From Neodontobutis hainanensis (lineage: Eukaryota; Chordata; Actinopteri; Gobiiformes; Odontobutidae): a stretch of 64,000 bases of DNA. This document shows positions 31,701 to 43,528 of the stretch, in pieces (position 1 is the stretch's first letter; each line of letters opens with the position of its first letter). The notes under the pieces were generated by a model. That model saw only the letters and a list, made by a program, of their open reading frames with translations. It was not told where the DNA came from and did no database searches. Both the position numbers and the translations under genes were made by a program. The stretch lies in contig JALDNG010000022.1 of assembly GCA_024349245.1 (NCBI GenBank), positions 12,656,501 to 12,720,500 on the forward strand. The letters run 5' to 3'.

Positions 31701-34700
31701 GCATAATCAAGTCAAGAAAATCTAATTTGGATCACTGTTAACCACAGTTAAAGTGTCAGGTGGTACTACCAGCAGGAACAAGGCAAGAACACTGAAGAGA
31801 AACCATCAAAGCAACATAGAGGGCATTAAAATAAACAAGACAGTTTGTCAAAACCGAATGTACGCATCTAACCAGCCAATATTTCACTTCCTTACAACTG
31901 TAGGGAGCCTTGTGAGTATTCACACAGGAGGTCTTTCGATAGAGCATACCAGTTCTCCATTTAAAGTTACACCTTTTCGGTTGCAATACTTATACCGTTG
32001 CTGCACATACAGATACAAAGTTTTAGAAGTCAGCTGCCTCTATTTGCTGAGCACAACAGATCAGAAGTACCATGTAATGAAGTACAAATTGCTGAAAATT
32101 AATCACACACTCTACAACTTAAGGTCAAATATTCACCAATAATAAATTACCAAATGGGCCTATTTTAGTCAGACTTGAAACATATTACTCACAGTAATAT
32201 TCAGTATATGAACCATACAATGCTTACAAGCACTGCACACATCTATTCCACCCAATATGAACTCCCTAAGATCGCATTAAGATATTAGGATATCAAGTGA
32301 ACAAAAGCAGATTATCTAGAGATTTTCTATGGCACTACAGGTTGTGTTTGTAGTTGTGTGACACTGCTGTTTGGATGTCTTATTTTTTAATTTTCAAAAT
32401 TGCAAGATTATTTATATTAACAATTGTTAAGAAACATAATGTGTTAATTACTTAATAGTATGAGCAGTTAGAAAAGACCTGAGGGGCAAAAAGATGTCTG
32501 AAGCATTTAAACCCAGTCAGCAGCTGTGGAAAAGGAGGAGCCTTGAGGTGGTCTTGTTAGTTACAGGAGATGTCAGTTTGAATCTACCAGCTCATAGACT
32601 ACACCAAAGAAGCCTACCCCACCAACACCCTCTACCCCACTACTAACACCCCTGCCTTAGAGTAGCACCCTGATGTGAATGTCACAGAGGCTTTGTCAAA
32701 GCAAAGCAATAGATTTAAAAGCCTACAGTATTTGTCATACTAGTGCATGATGGATTAAGTATATATTAGAGTTTTAATTACCATAGATTACCATATAAAA
32801 TGTGCTGCACAAGTCAATCTATCTGACCCTGAGGTGAAGGGGTCTTGAGCTCTTCATCTGTGGTGAATTATTTAATAAATCATACAGTGGGTGTCACATT
32901 TACTCTGGGCTCAGTCTACATAGATGCCCCATGCCTGTCCCGTCTGACCCCACAGCAGTGAAGAGGGCGCAGCTGTACGTGAGTCAAACTCACACTGCAG
33001 GGCGACATTCCTTTAGTCAAACCCAGGCTTTGTTTTGTTACTGCTGCCACCAAATATGACTCACTCACTCAGGCCAACAATTAGCAAAGGGACCACAATA
33101 CAAAATCCTGCTGACAACTTTTACTCAGAATCAGAATCAGAATTGTTTATTAATGGCCACACAACAAGTTGGTGGACTTTGTGATCGATACAACATGACA
33201 GAAGCTCAAATTATCTGAGTCAACAAACAATTGGAACTAATAAGTGTTTTTGCATGGTAATGTTACACATATTAAGCAATCAGTTTTAACCATCATCTAT
33301 ACAGTGTATAAATCAGAGGCTCAAAGAAGAGCAAATAAAACCACATATTAAGACCCAGTGATCAATGCAAAATGTGTTACGTTCCATAAATGTCTCTCAG
33401 TTATAGTATTTATATAGTTCACATTCAATTATTCAGCGTTATCATTATGCATTTAATTTTATGCTGTATCAATTTCTGTTTCTATGAAGCATTAGTTTCC
33501 TGTTATATGTAAGACCATATGTAAGTAGAAACTACAAATAAACAATCTATTTTTGTTATGTTTAAAATCTCCTTCTGGCCCAGAGTTTGGAAATGGTTGT
33601 AACATATGCTTACAGGTAGGCAAACTAACTCCGGCCTACTCTATGATACTATTAAGTTGTTTAAAGTAAAAATAAATACCAACAACAGCAGCTTATTTCT
33701 TTTTAAAGAGGACCATAGGCCAGGGGCTAAAATAAAACATTGTTTGTATGATTAGATTATATGAGGGCCTCCAACAGGTTGTGAATGAGGATAAAATAAG
33801 TAGGTCTACTGATGTGGTAGTCCTATCTAAGCAATATTCTACCATTTCTATTTTATTTTTTTATTCTTTGTAACAGAGTTGTTTTGTCACAAGAGGTGGT
33901 GAATAAGATGTCGCATAGGTCACAAAGCAGCCCAGTGATAGTAATGGGGCTGTCAAAGCTAACGTGATGCCTTATGGCAGGCAGGGAGTGGCCACCGACG
34001 AATGACAGTAATTCAAATGTACTGGCACTACAGAGCCCCCTTCTCGCCCCCCATCACGGTAATTTCATGAAATTGCCTCTCACCGTCCAGCTCGGCGCCG
34101 CGGCAATTGCTGCAGATGTGTTTGAGCTCTCTGCCGATCTGACAGTGGATCACGAACGGCATGTTGTTGTTGTTCACGGCGGGCTGATGCGGGGGATCTT
34201 TCCCGGAGCCGCCGCTGCTGCTGCCGCGGGACTTCATCCTGGACAAGCAGAAACCGCTCCGCTTCCTCGGCTTCTCTTGTGTTGGAGCGGGCTCCAGTAA
34301 AGACGCCGAGTATGTCGGGGGTTGAGCCCCAGAACCAGACCGTAAACACATCACATCACCGCGGTCAGCCATGTTGCACCGGACCACAGGGCTGGACCCT
34401 CTCGCCCTTATGCTCTCGTGGAGTAGAGGTGGATTCAAATGCTTCTTCCACTTGTGACAAGCAAACCAAAATCTGAACCACGACATCCTGTCCAGAGTTT
34501 CACAATAAAAGCCCCTAAAACTATTATTTCTATTATTTACAATCTATGTTCTATACACGTGGATTGATAATATTTTGGATTTGAGAAAAACGTTCAAAAT
34601 AGAACATCTCTAGGTCTGATTATTGATCTAATATTTTTATATCAACGAATAAATGTACAATTAAGCCCAAGTTTAAAGACCGGAACAACGTCCACTCTGA

Positions 34701-37700
34701 CTTTCTGAAAAGCTTGAGCAGCTTTATTACCCTGCAATACCAGCCAATCATATCGCTACGAGAATGAACAAAATAATATCCTTCCCAACATAAAATACAA
34801 GCTGATATCTTGACTCTAGGTTCATTTTAATAGCTTTGGATAATGACATGATGTTTGGAATGACACAAAATAATGCTCTGACCTTTCACACAAGCATGTT
34901 CAAAATATAATGATTTTTGTCATATCCTCATAAGAACAACTCTTATAAGTAGTTTAACTCCCTAAATAAATGTTGAAGTTCAAGTGCCTATATTTATAAC
35001 TCTGTTTCTTTCATTTGTGACACATGTGACACATGTTATGTGAAAAGGCTTTCTTTCTGTCAAAGATTTAGAATACAATTAATTTAATTCAGATAACCTC
35101 CAAACAAGAGACTGTCACTGCATACAGCTCTGTAAAAAATAGGAGACCACTGCAATTTTTTCTAAAATCAGCATCTTTTCCATTGTCTGTTAAATCCCAA
35201 CACAAGGCCCACCTCTTTCTACTGAATGATTAGGTGATCACCTGAACCAAATCTTATTTAATAAGGAAAAGTATATAAAACACACTTCTGTGGTCATCAC
35301 TATCTTGCAGTAGAACCAGCTGGATGGCAAAAACAGTGCTAGTAATACCTCAAAAGTAATTGGAATCAAAAAATAACTGTTGACCATGCCAAAAAAGTTG
35401 AAAAGGAAATTTTTGAGTGAGGAAAAGAAGGGTTTCTTAATTATTTCCAGAGCTGTATATGAGGTTTAGGAAGCTTATAGGCCTACAGGGTACCATCCTG
35501 TAGTTACATACTAAAGCCAGCAGGTGGAGACCACTTCCAAAAGAATGTGGCAGCGACAAATTAATTTATCCACATCTTCCTCCAACTGTGGCAGACACAG
35601 TAGCAGGGTGCAGTCTGTCAGTTTATGCATGTCACTACACCAGGCCTTAGATACTTGTGATAAAAATAAAAAATAAAATAGATGTAAAATTGCTGTTTAC
35701 AGCAATGCATCGATGTGTTGTTAATTTATTCATGTGTGTAGTGTCTGTTCCTGTGTTTTTCACAACATCAAAAGAACACACTGCATTTTTGTTGCTGAAC
35801 TAATTGAAGCTGAGCATGACTCATAGAGGCTTTCATATTCAGAGTAGAAGGTCTTGCACTACATGAAAGGCAAGCGTTTAATTTAACAAGGCCCCAATCT
35901 ACAACAAGACCATCTCCTAAATAACCACCTTCCTGCTTTACTGTCACTTTCAAGCAAAGCCTGCATTAAGTAAAGATATTAATATCAGCTGAGCTTCTGT
36001 GAAAAACAAAACAAAAACAAAACTGAACAAGGTATAAATAAAGTTAGAAGTAACAGTGGTATGTATAACACTTCTTGACTGACCTAGCACCATTTTTCAC
36101 TGCAGTTGCTGTGTTTAATGAGGTGTAGCTGTTAAGTCAGGAACTGCACATGTCTCACCTGACGGACGTTTTGGCTACAGAGTTGTAGAAGCATGAATGC
36201 ATGCCAACCTGTAGGTATGACTCATGTGACAAAAGCACTGTCTATTCCATATTTAGACCTACTGTTGTTCAAGCAATGGGTGTAACTGTAAGGATGCAAC
36301 TTTGTCTACCTGCCAATTGAAACCAGAATGGCAGAATCCTTCATACACCCTTAAAGTTATTCTGAGCTTTTAATGAGTCTTGGTTGTGTAGATTAACTCA
36401 AATCATTACAAAAGATGCTGCAACTATTAAATCAAAAGAACAAACTTTAGTTAAAATATCTGAATACCTGTTAAGGGATTGAATCTATAATGGAACACTG
36501 TATTTGATTTGTGTTTCTATACTTACATTTAGGAAGCAAAATTACTTAGGGTCACACCTCCACACACCCACAAATGCTCTGTGCTACACAATTGTTGTTA
36601 ATATGAATCTAAATATTAACCCAGAGTAAACTGAAGCTGTTGGTGTAGGTGGATGTGCTTCTGTTTAAGGCCTCAGCAGAATTATGTTGGGGGCAGGAAG
36701 CTTTGGCAGGTTACAGCATAATGTGCTACTGAGAGTAATGGACTTCATGTCTGAATGTGTCTGACATGCCATGGCCTTTTTTTAGACATACAAGAACAGA
36801 AACAACACCACACATCAGCAGGAGAGCGTGTGTGTATGTGTGAAGTGTTTGTACAGGAGAGGTCAGCTGCACATCACGTCACGGACAGGGGCCTTTCCTC
36901 TGTCAGATTATTCTGTGTGTGTGAGACACTGAGCAACTGATACTTTACACTTTACATATAGTTTCACAAACAGAAAGTAGCCTATTAAAGTGCAGTTAAT
37001 TTCTACAAAGTAACTTTATAAAACATTTATAAAATTTATAATAAAATAAATGGCAAAGTATGCATCTTGGTGCTAGATGCCACAGAACATCCTCAGAGAT
37101 GTATTGGAGTCACAGCCTCTCTGGCTTAGGTGGCTATATTGTTATGGCTGATAAATTTACAGGATTAATTGGATGATAACAATTTAGCACATACAATAAG
37201 CCTCACAAAGTTTCCAGTTATATTTCTTACTATAAAACTGTAAATCATAAACTCTTTTCAAATGTGGTGTCTCGTACTTGAGAGCTGAGGAGATACATGT
37301 GTTTCAGCAAAAATCTATGTACCCTGACCTGGTGGCCCTGTGACTCACATCTTCATGGAGCTCTGGGTTTTATTTAGAGAACTCTAACAAGGCACACTCT
37401 AAAGCTTGTTAACTTGAACTGTTTTTGCCGTATGGTTGTTTGTTTTTATCATCCTTGTGTTATCTTAATGCATAACATAAACATAATGGTCATCAATCAG
37501 AGAACAGAAGTCATGTGTCTGCTCTAAATGATAGATAAAAAAATGCTGGGATCAATAGTGGAACTGCTGCAGACCAATGTTGACTCACATTTCTTCGGTC
37601 TAACCGGGCTTTTAAACTATGCCCTCAAGCTAAAACCTCTAAACTTTAACAAACAGAAGTACTGTAGCATATGCAGCTTTTGCTCAGTATCCCTACTGCT

Positions 37701-40700
37701 CTGCTGTAATGGTCTGGGTGCAATATAGACAGACATATTATATGATTTACATTCCACCTAGTCCGCTCCATGTGACCCTTTTATCCGCTGATATCACGCG
37801 CACATTACCTGCTTATCTCACCTGTGCTTCTGTCTTCGTCCGGGAACAAAATATTAATCATTCTCTAGTGTTTGATGGTGCTGATGCTAATTTGGGCCCT
37901 AAGCAGAGACAGAGATTTAGTATGCAAAATGAATGTGCCATTCTACAGCTGAAACACATTGGGAGGCCTGCTGTTTGAGGTTAAAGTCAACCCTTTTAAC
38001 TGTTACCATTGTGCCCATTTAACCTAAACACCTCTGTCACAATCAATTATTAAAATGTATTATTTAAATATTTATGATTGTATGTAATAAAGTATACCAG
38101 AAAGCTAATTCTTTTTGCACTGACCAGAATGTAACTTTTGTAATACTTTGATGTTTCTGGCCAATGTGTGGGAAATTGCTGTAGTTGTCTGCAAAGCATA
38201 ATATCATGATGATGCTGAATTGCAAATTATAATTCACTGTAGCACTTACATGAAGCAGCAAAAGGTACGGAGTCACCAGGGAAAGAATCTTTCATTTGTG
38301 ATGTACTGTAGCTAGCTCTTGACTCTATGTAATGGCACAAAGTATTATGACAGGTGACCTATCTTTACAATACAACACATTGGCATTTTTGGCTTGCTGT
38401 CAAAGCTGCATCTCACAAAGCATTATCCACTATTCTGAAATATTTAATATTAAGCCCTATGATATTAACCTCTGTGTAACTGCTGATTTTTTCTCATCAG
38501 TCTTGAACTGTATTGGTGTCTACACATCACTGGAGCTTGCATCATGGAGCCAAATACGACTAGCGTGTGAGTTCAAAGGAAACACAAAGTTCACTGTCTC
38601 TGCTGTTTCTTTATCTCCCCCCGTCTCACCACTGTGAGTGTTCGACTAACCCCTCATCCACCCTCTGACTGGACCCACTCAGCAGTATGTTAATTCAAAG
38701 TGACAGAACAGCAGTGCCTGTAGGAGCTTGTGTGTGTATATGTGTGTTTGTGTACACATCCCAGCAAATGTGTGAATGTGAGACTTGGAATTTCACAGGG
38801 ATATGAGTCACACCTTGTTTTGTCTCATCTGTTTCAATAGGTAATATTCACTGGCACCTAAAGCACACTTAAGACTAAAACAAGGAATTTTTCTTGAGTT
38901 AAATAAGAAACCCCATGAAACAAGGGTCAAATATTGAACAGGTTTGCTACAGACAAGCAGCACAACAAAGAGCTGTACACAGCAGTAGGAAAGTGATACA
39001 TGTTCAGTGACAGTAATGACACCAATGAGTGCATGGGTTTACAGCCCTACAACAAGTATAATAAAGCTATACTGCTTCTGTGACTATTTAAGGTTTGCTG
39101 GAAGGCATTGGTGCAGAACAGAAATTGTAATTTTCCCAGTAGAATTAACGTAACAAAATTACAGAAGAATCTGTTTCTCCAATATCTTCCCACTATCTTA
39201 ACTGTGAGAATTCCTTCAGGCTTTGGATTTGAGCACAATGCCCAGCCTGAGCTGGATAGACCCTTGTGTAGAGGAAGGACGGGAGAGTTGCAGTCTTGTC
39301 TTTTGTGTGAGGCAAGACAGCATTGAAAGTACGCGTTTGCATTTAATGCTTTTGCACTTCGTCCTTGCGCTTTTGTATTCTGTCCAGGTACTTTTAGCAC
39401 AGTGTTCAAAGCCTGGCAAATGTATGCAGATAGAAGGTATGTACACGAGAGACAGTGTGAGACAAAGTTTAGAGTGGGAGGTTGTGTTATATTCTGTGGA
39501 AATCTGCCAATTGATTTTTTTTTTTCTAAAGAGACACACTCTCAGTACAATTTAAAACTATTCTCCTACCACACTTACTCCTCTCCTACCATCTCTTTCA
39601 GGTCCATATGCCTAGTAAAAATGTTTTTAAATAAATAAAAATATGTCTCTGAAAATGGCAGAGCTCTGACGTAATTCACTTTACAGGTGCAGGAGAAGAA
39701 ACTGGTGTGTAAACTGGGGGGAGGGAAATGGGGGAGGGGGTAAACTGGTGAGCTACAAATCAAAACCTTAATGGTAAAGTGTTGTATCAACTTTAAGGAA
39801 TCACACCAATTTCACTGCTGTTGGAAAGCTGCTGTGCACAGGCATGAAGTACAGTATGTGACTATGCAAGAGCTTTTTCCCACCAGCCAAGAACTCAAAA
39901 TAACAATGGCATCCACATTCATAGTGCAAGGATTTCATTTTGCTTTTTTAGATTGAGCCATCATTTGGACAATTTCTTTTCAAATCAGGCCAATGTGTCA
40001 TAAAAGCACTAGGCAGCACCAGTGACACACTGCCCTGTTTTAATCATTCTGTAATGGAATAAGCTGAATCTGGGTGGGCTCTAACAGAAGCCTGATGATA
40101 AGGTCAAGAGCTACAATGTGCCATCTGGCAAAAGCTGCAATGAAAAACTCTTGTTTACTAAACCCATTAACTCACTAACCCACACATATGTTCTCCAGAT
40201 TAACATAACAACTTTAACAGAAAATATATAAAGAAAGGCATGCATCAGTGAAAGTGTGGGCTGGATTAATGCACAAAATATGAACAAATCATGCAAGTTG
40301 TCAGATAAAATCATTTTTTCATTAATGCAGAATCCCCAGTCTGTTTGTAGCTAATAGCAAAAAGAAGCAGCAACCCCCCCCTCCTTCAGATTAAGGCCAT
40401 GATACCCTAAACAAAGCTACCGCTACTTATATTGGGAACACAGCTAATCGAGAGGAAAGAAGGACACTGCATTTAATGGAGACACAAAATGAAGAGGACG
40501 ACTGTTAAGGGCCAGGGAAAGGACAGCTGAATATAGCTGTGTCTAAGAACCATGAGTGGGCTAAGAGGTGAACATACAAAAAAGCTTGTCACTAAGTCTT
40601 GATCTCATTCAACTTCAAAGGAGATAAAAATGTTTAACAAACAAAGCATCTTATTTAAAGGACCATCGGTGGACATTGGTGACTTAGCATGGCTGCTAAA

Positions 40701-41861
40701 AATGCTGACTAATAGCTTGGACAGTAGGTTACCATTTAGACTGGGCAGTAAAAAGCTAAGCTAAACAACTGGCTACACAAGAATATTTCTAGAGTTGGCA
40801 TCAGGCCACATTGGTAAAATATAGCCTTGGGTTTCTTTTGAAGCAGGATAAAGGGCTGCTAGACACATCATGTGTCTGGGATTTGTCACACTGAGGAAAT
40901 TTGTGGGAAGGGTTCCTTCTACAGTGGGCTGCAGAATGATTTTGTAAAATAACACAAACCTTAACTAAATCTATGGATAACCAGATTAGAAACTGGAGCT
41001 TCTATCACCTTCTGGCATTTTCAGCACCAAGGGGCAGTGGACAGCTCCGCACTCATACATTACCAAACCTGTTCATGTTAGGGTTTCCACAGACAAAGTG
41101 TCCATTTTCACACAGCAATGTAAACAATACACTGCCTTTCTACACCAAAATGCACAAAATGCACCAGCTTGGGGCAGCATTTCTTTGTGGTCATGGCAAC
41201 AAAGGAAACATTAACTTCTATCTGCCACCTCTTTCGCGCAGACCCGGTTTAAAGGGCCACTTTAGACAAGGATCTGGCATGGCACAGCAGCATCCATTCC
41301 TCACTCTCATAGAAGCAATGATAATAGGCTAATAATAATGATTTGGACGAAGTGTTTGATTGAGTCAAATAGGCTATATGCTTTTTACAGCCTATAGCTG
41401 TCGATGAGTCTGCTGGGACAAGCATTGTCTTGTGTTAATTAGATTTCGTCAAATCAAAGATTGTCAACGTGGAAGCGTGTAGCCTATGTGGAAAAATGTA
41501 AATCGTGTTAGTCAGTGCATGAGTCACAGTGGTTAGCTCCCACTGAGGTGCAGCGAATAGCACTATGGGTAGCATCAGAGACGCACAATAAAAGCCTAAA
41601 GTCATGCTGATGTACAGGAACACCATCGGGTTAAGCGTCATTTCCCAAAGGAAGAAAGTGTTTCCCTGTAAAGGCTATGAGAGGAAAACCGCTACGCCCC
41701 CCAGACATGAGGAGCAGAGCTGCCTGGCTGGCGTACCAACGCTGCCTACCTGTCTCCAGGTGCAGAGAGATCCTCGCCTCGTTGATGTAAGGCGTGTCAC
41801 TCTTGGAGCGGACCCTCCGAATCGGTCTGCGGTCCACATCCTCGTCCGGAGCCGCAGCCAT
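25790..41861 (-). CDS. phactr1: Phosphatase and actin regulator 1 (12 constitutive coding exons, 476 aa)
   Basis: PHACTR1 binds G-actin through RPEL motifs and protein phosphatase 1 through its C-terminus, coupling actin state to cytoskeletal dephosphorylation. Exons in transcript order: 41861-41750, 31414-31250, 30007-29927, 29807-29700, 29179-28918, 28094-27901, 27647-27491, 26960-26905, 26828-26767, 26240-26100, 26015-25939, 25805-25790. They total 1,431 bp; every junction is GT-AG with matching phase. Residues 1-37 carry DRRPIRRVRSKSDTPY. A basic NLS-like FKPWKWRKKK at 74-83 precedes the N-terminal RPEL (about 93-118). An acidic Glu/Asp run lies in exon 6. Three C-terminal RPELs begin NRPSKRELEEKNILP (about 326), QRPTAEELQQRNILK (about 364) and QRPTVEELREAKILI (about 402). 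The PP1-binding tail contains IRFSDYVEV and ends RHLTRFHRP. Human PHACTR1 is longer (580 aa), mostly because of its N-terminus and middle region. Paralogues PHACTR2-4 fit less well. Confidence 0.95.
27219..27400 (+). mobile_element. Probable degenerate tRNA-derived SINE in a phactr1 intron
   Basis: GTGGCTCACCTGGTAGACTG at about 27231-27250 resembles a pol III A box (TGGCNNAGTGG), and CCAGCCTGAATTCCC about 35 bp later could be a decayed B box. The following CT-rich stretch resembles the body of fish SINEs. Divergence makes the call tentative. Confidence 0.4.
29428..29619 (-). other. phactr1: phactr1 frame-preserving cassette exon, proline-rich
   Basis: The pyrimidine-rich acceptor TTTCTATTTTCTCTAAG precedes 29619, and a donor (GTTTGT) follows 29428. 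The exon is 192 bp. The preceding exon ends with one spare base and this exon begins with two and ends with one, so including it adds 64 codons without a frame change (540 aa product). It contains SNQAPPTKKPTVYAAE and PPALPPKPFTRLP. PPALPPKP has the PxxP form of an SH3 ligand, and proline-rich stretches occur at this place in PHACTR proteins. Alternative use is inferred from phase symmetry. Confidence 0.75.
31415..34083 (-). other. phactr1 intron with a short fish repeat
   Basis: No coding sequence is supported. The segment around 33124-33185 (CAGAATCAGAATCAGAATTGTTTATTAATGG split over its length) resembles the end of a common fish SINE-like repeat. The rest is unique AT-rich intron. Confidence 0.5.
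34084..34372 (-). CDS. phactr1: Alternative first coding exon of phactr1 (96 codons + 1 base)
   Basis: On the minus strand an ATG at 34372 opens 96 codons that end GAC-G at a GTGAG donor (34084), exactly the phase needed to join the exon at 31414. The segment is GC-rich with many CpGs and lies between AT-rich introns, like a CpG-island promoter. The encoded N-terminus starts MADRGDVMCLRSGSG and includes QEKPRKRSGFCLSRMKSRG, a Gly/Ser-rich stretch, and HCQIGRELKHICSNCRGAEL with four closely spaced Cys/His residues. An internal Met at MKSRG is an alternative start. The resulting protein would be 535 aa, with this N-terminus replacing DRRPIRRVRSKSD. I do not recognise it from a named isoform. 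The reading is inferred from frame, phase and composition. Confidence 0.65.
34373..41749 (-). other. phactr1 first intron, 7.4 kb, no coding exon seen
   Basis: Apart from the inverted-repeat element at 35123-35457 and short TG runs (about 36825-36845 and 38730-38755), I see nothing identifiable. Several open frames of 60-120 codons lack splice context, domains or convincing composition. Confidence 0.5.
35123..35457. mobile_element. MITE with near-perfect terminal inverted repeats and TA ends
   Basis: The left end reads TACAGCTCTG...AAAAATAGGAGACCAC; the right end reads TTAATTATTTCCAGAGCTGTA, the inverse of the left apart from a few mismatches. The 335-bp element starts and ends with TA, the target duplicated by Tc1/mariner-type transposases, and encodes no protein. 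It is a non-autonomous DNA transposon. Confidence 0.75.
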
Positions 41862-42020
41862 GTTCGGCCAGCCGGGCTGCGTCCACTGGCGAACGGCGGG
41901 ACTGCGAGGGATGCGGCGCCGCAGCAGCAGCCAGTGGTGCACCCGCTTGGGCAGACAGTGAGGAAGGGGGAGGGCTATTGTAATGTGATGGAGGGTAGGG
42001 GGTTGGGGGGGGCTACAGAT
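41862..42020 (-). promoter_or_regulatory. Probable phactr1 CpG-rich promoter and 5' UTR
   Basis: Base composition shifts sharply to GC and CpG-rich around 41790-41930, spanning the first coding exon and the sequence just upstream of its ATG (minus strand), in contrast with the AT-rich flanks. No TATA box is evident. This suits a CpG-island promoter. The transcription start cannot be placed. Confidence 0.5.
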
Positions 42021-43528
42021 GCTACCACCACATTGCCACCACATGGACTGAATATGGCTGACCAGAAACTAGTCTATACTAAGCTACAATCTTAGTTTAG
42101 AGAACAGACTTGTGTTTGTTTGGTGTTAATTTAGCCTAATTGGTGACATTCCGCGAGTCAATCATCAAATATCCTATTAATATTATTATACAATAAATCA
42201 AAATCACCAGATAAAATGGCATAACAATTATTTAAATATAGGCCTATTTAACACAAATGAGCATTCGTGAGTGGCCCTAAAATAATGTCTTTATACAAAC
42301 ACGAGGCACACTTAGCGTTTTGTAGGAAATAAAACTGTAATCTTGGTTACATGTCCCTGTAGGCCCATATATTGCAAAAATTCTAGAATAAGCCAGTGCA
42401 ATAAGAGTTTGCGCACAGTGCAAAACAAAAGTTTAGACAGTATTAAAATAGACATAGACTAACCTAAAAGACACTAACACAGCCATGCAAACATTATTAG
42501 CTTATAACAAACAGAAGCGAAGCTTTTAGAAATGGGAATTACATTTTTTATTTATTTTTATGAACAAAGAAATCCAGAATTTACTACAAAAGTAATGGTC
42601 CAATGTTAAGTTTACAATAAAACAGCAGATAAAAAACGGATAGCCTACTGAGCATAAAAGTTGACAAACTTATTATAAACTTCTTATATTTTTTTCTGAA
42701 TTGTTGTTTTAAATATAATAAATATAATAACCAGGAAAGTATTATTTTAACTACGTTTATTACACCGTCCCTGTATAAAAACATATCCACACGCAGACTC
42801 AGAAGCTTTATTCACAAGTGCCCTCTTGTGGTTGCTTTTCTCACACTCTTTTGGTGTTGCCATGTTTGGCTGTTTTCAATAAATGACTATTAGGCGGACC
42901 ATGTTAATTTTTTGGCGGGATTTTAAAACCATTACGAGTAATACATTACAAACGAGCCAGCGTACAATGGTTTGAATATACGCATAGTATTATTTGCGCT
43001 AAATTGATAGAATTTGGTTTTGACATGTTACACTGAGCTGGAAAACGTGAGGCTAATCTGGCAACTTTTTTTTTAATTTCCTGGTTCCTTCTGTGCCTCT
43101 GACAGGTAGGTTACCCACTGTTAGCAAAACATAGCCAATACACCACTTTGAAAAGAAGCACTGTTGACACGGTGATAACATTACAACTGCTTTGGAAACC
43201 ACTGTTACAACTTAGCGCTTTACTACAATGCAAAAAAAGAGAGACTAAACCTAGCTTTTAGCATTGGAGACCAAAAAATATCAATACTGCCAGAATTTGA
43301 AAAGCTCACTGGTCTTAGTAACTCTGTGTTGTTTTGTTAGTTGAGTATTACACGGATTGACCTATGGGCTTTTAAACGCTGCAGTGTATTCCTTGTAACA
43401 ACAATCAATGCTTCTGCTTAGGGTCTAGTTTCCAACAAAGTTTTGTCAGTTTATGAAATGAAATGTATTTGCTAACCTATAAAGCTAGTGAAATCATTTT
43501 TTCCCCTGTTTAATTTTAGTAAAACCTA
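42021..43528. other. Bidirectional spacer between phactr1 and sirt5, with probable sirt5 non-coding exon 1
   Basis: No protein-coding sequence. The sirt5 ATG exon is preceded by an acceptor (TAATTTTAG ending 43519), so a non-coding first exon is required. CTCTGACAG followed by GTAGGT at 43106 is a good donor for it. Confidence 0.5.

Noticed and set aside
34084..34486. Upstream extension of the phactr1 alternative exon to the Met at 34486
   Set aside because: The extension is open but the MADRGD Met sits where the GC-rich block begins to look coding; the extra part is more likely 5' UTR. Not excluded.
39047..39555. Overlapping frames of 72-120 codons on both strands
   Set aside because: They lie in a phactr1 intron, with no recognisable motif or splice support; mutual overlap argues for chance.
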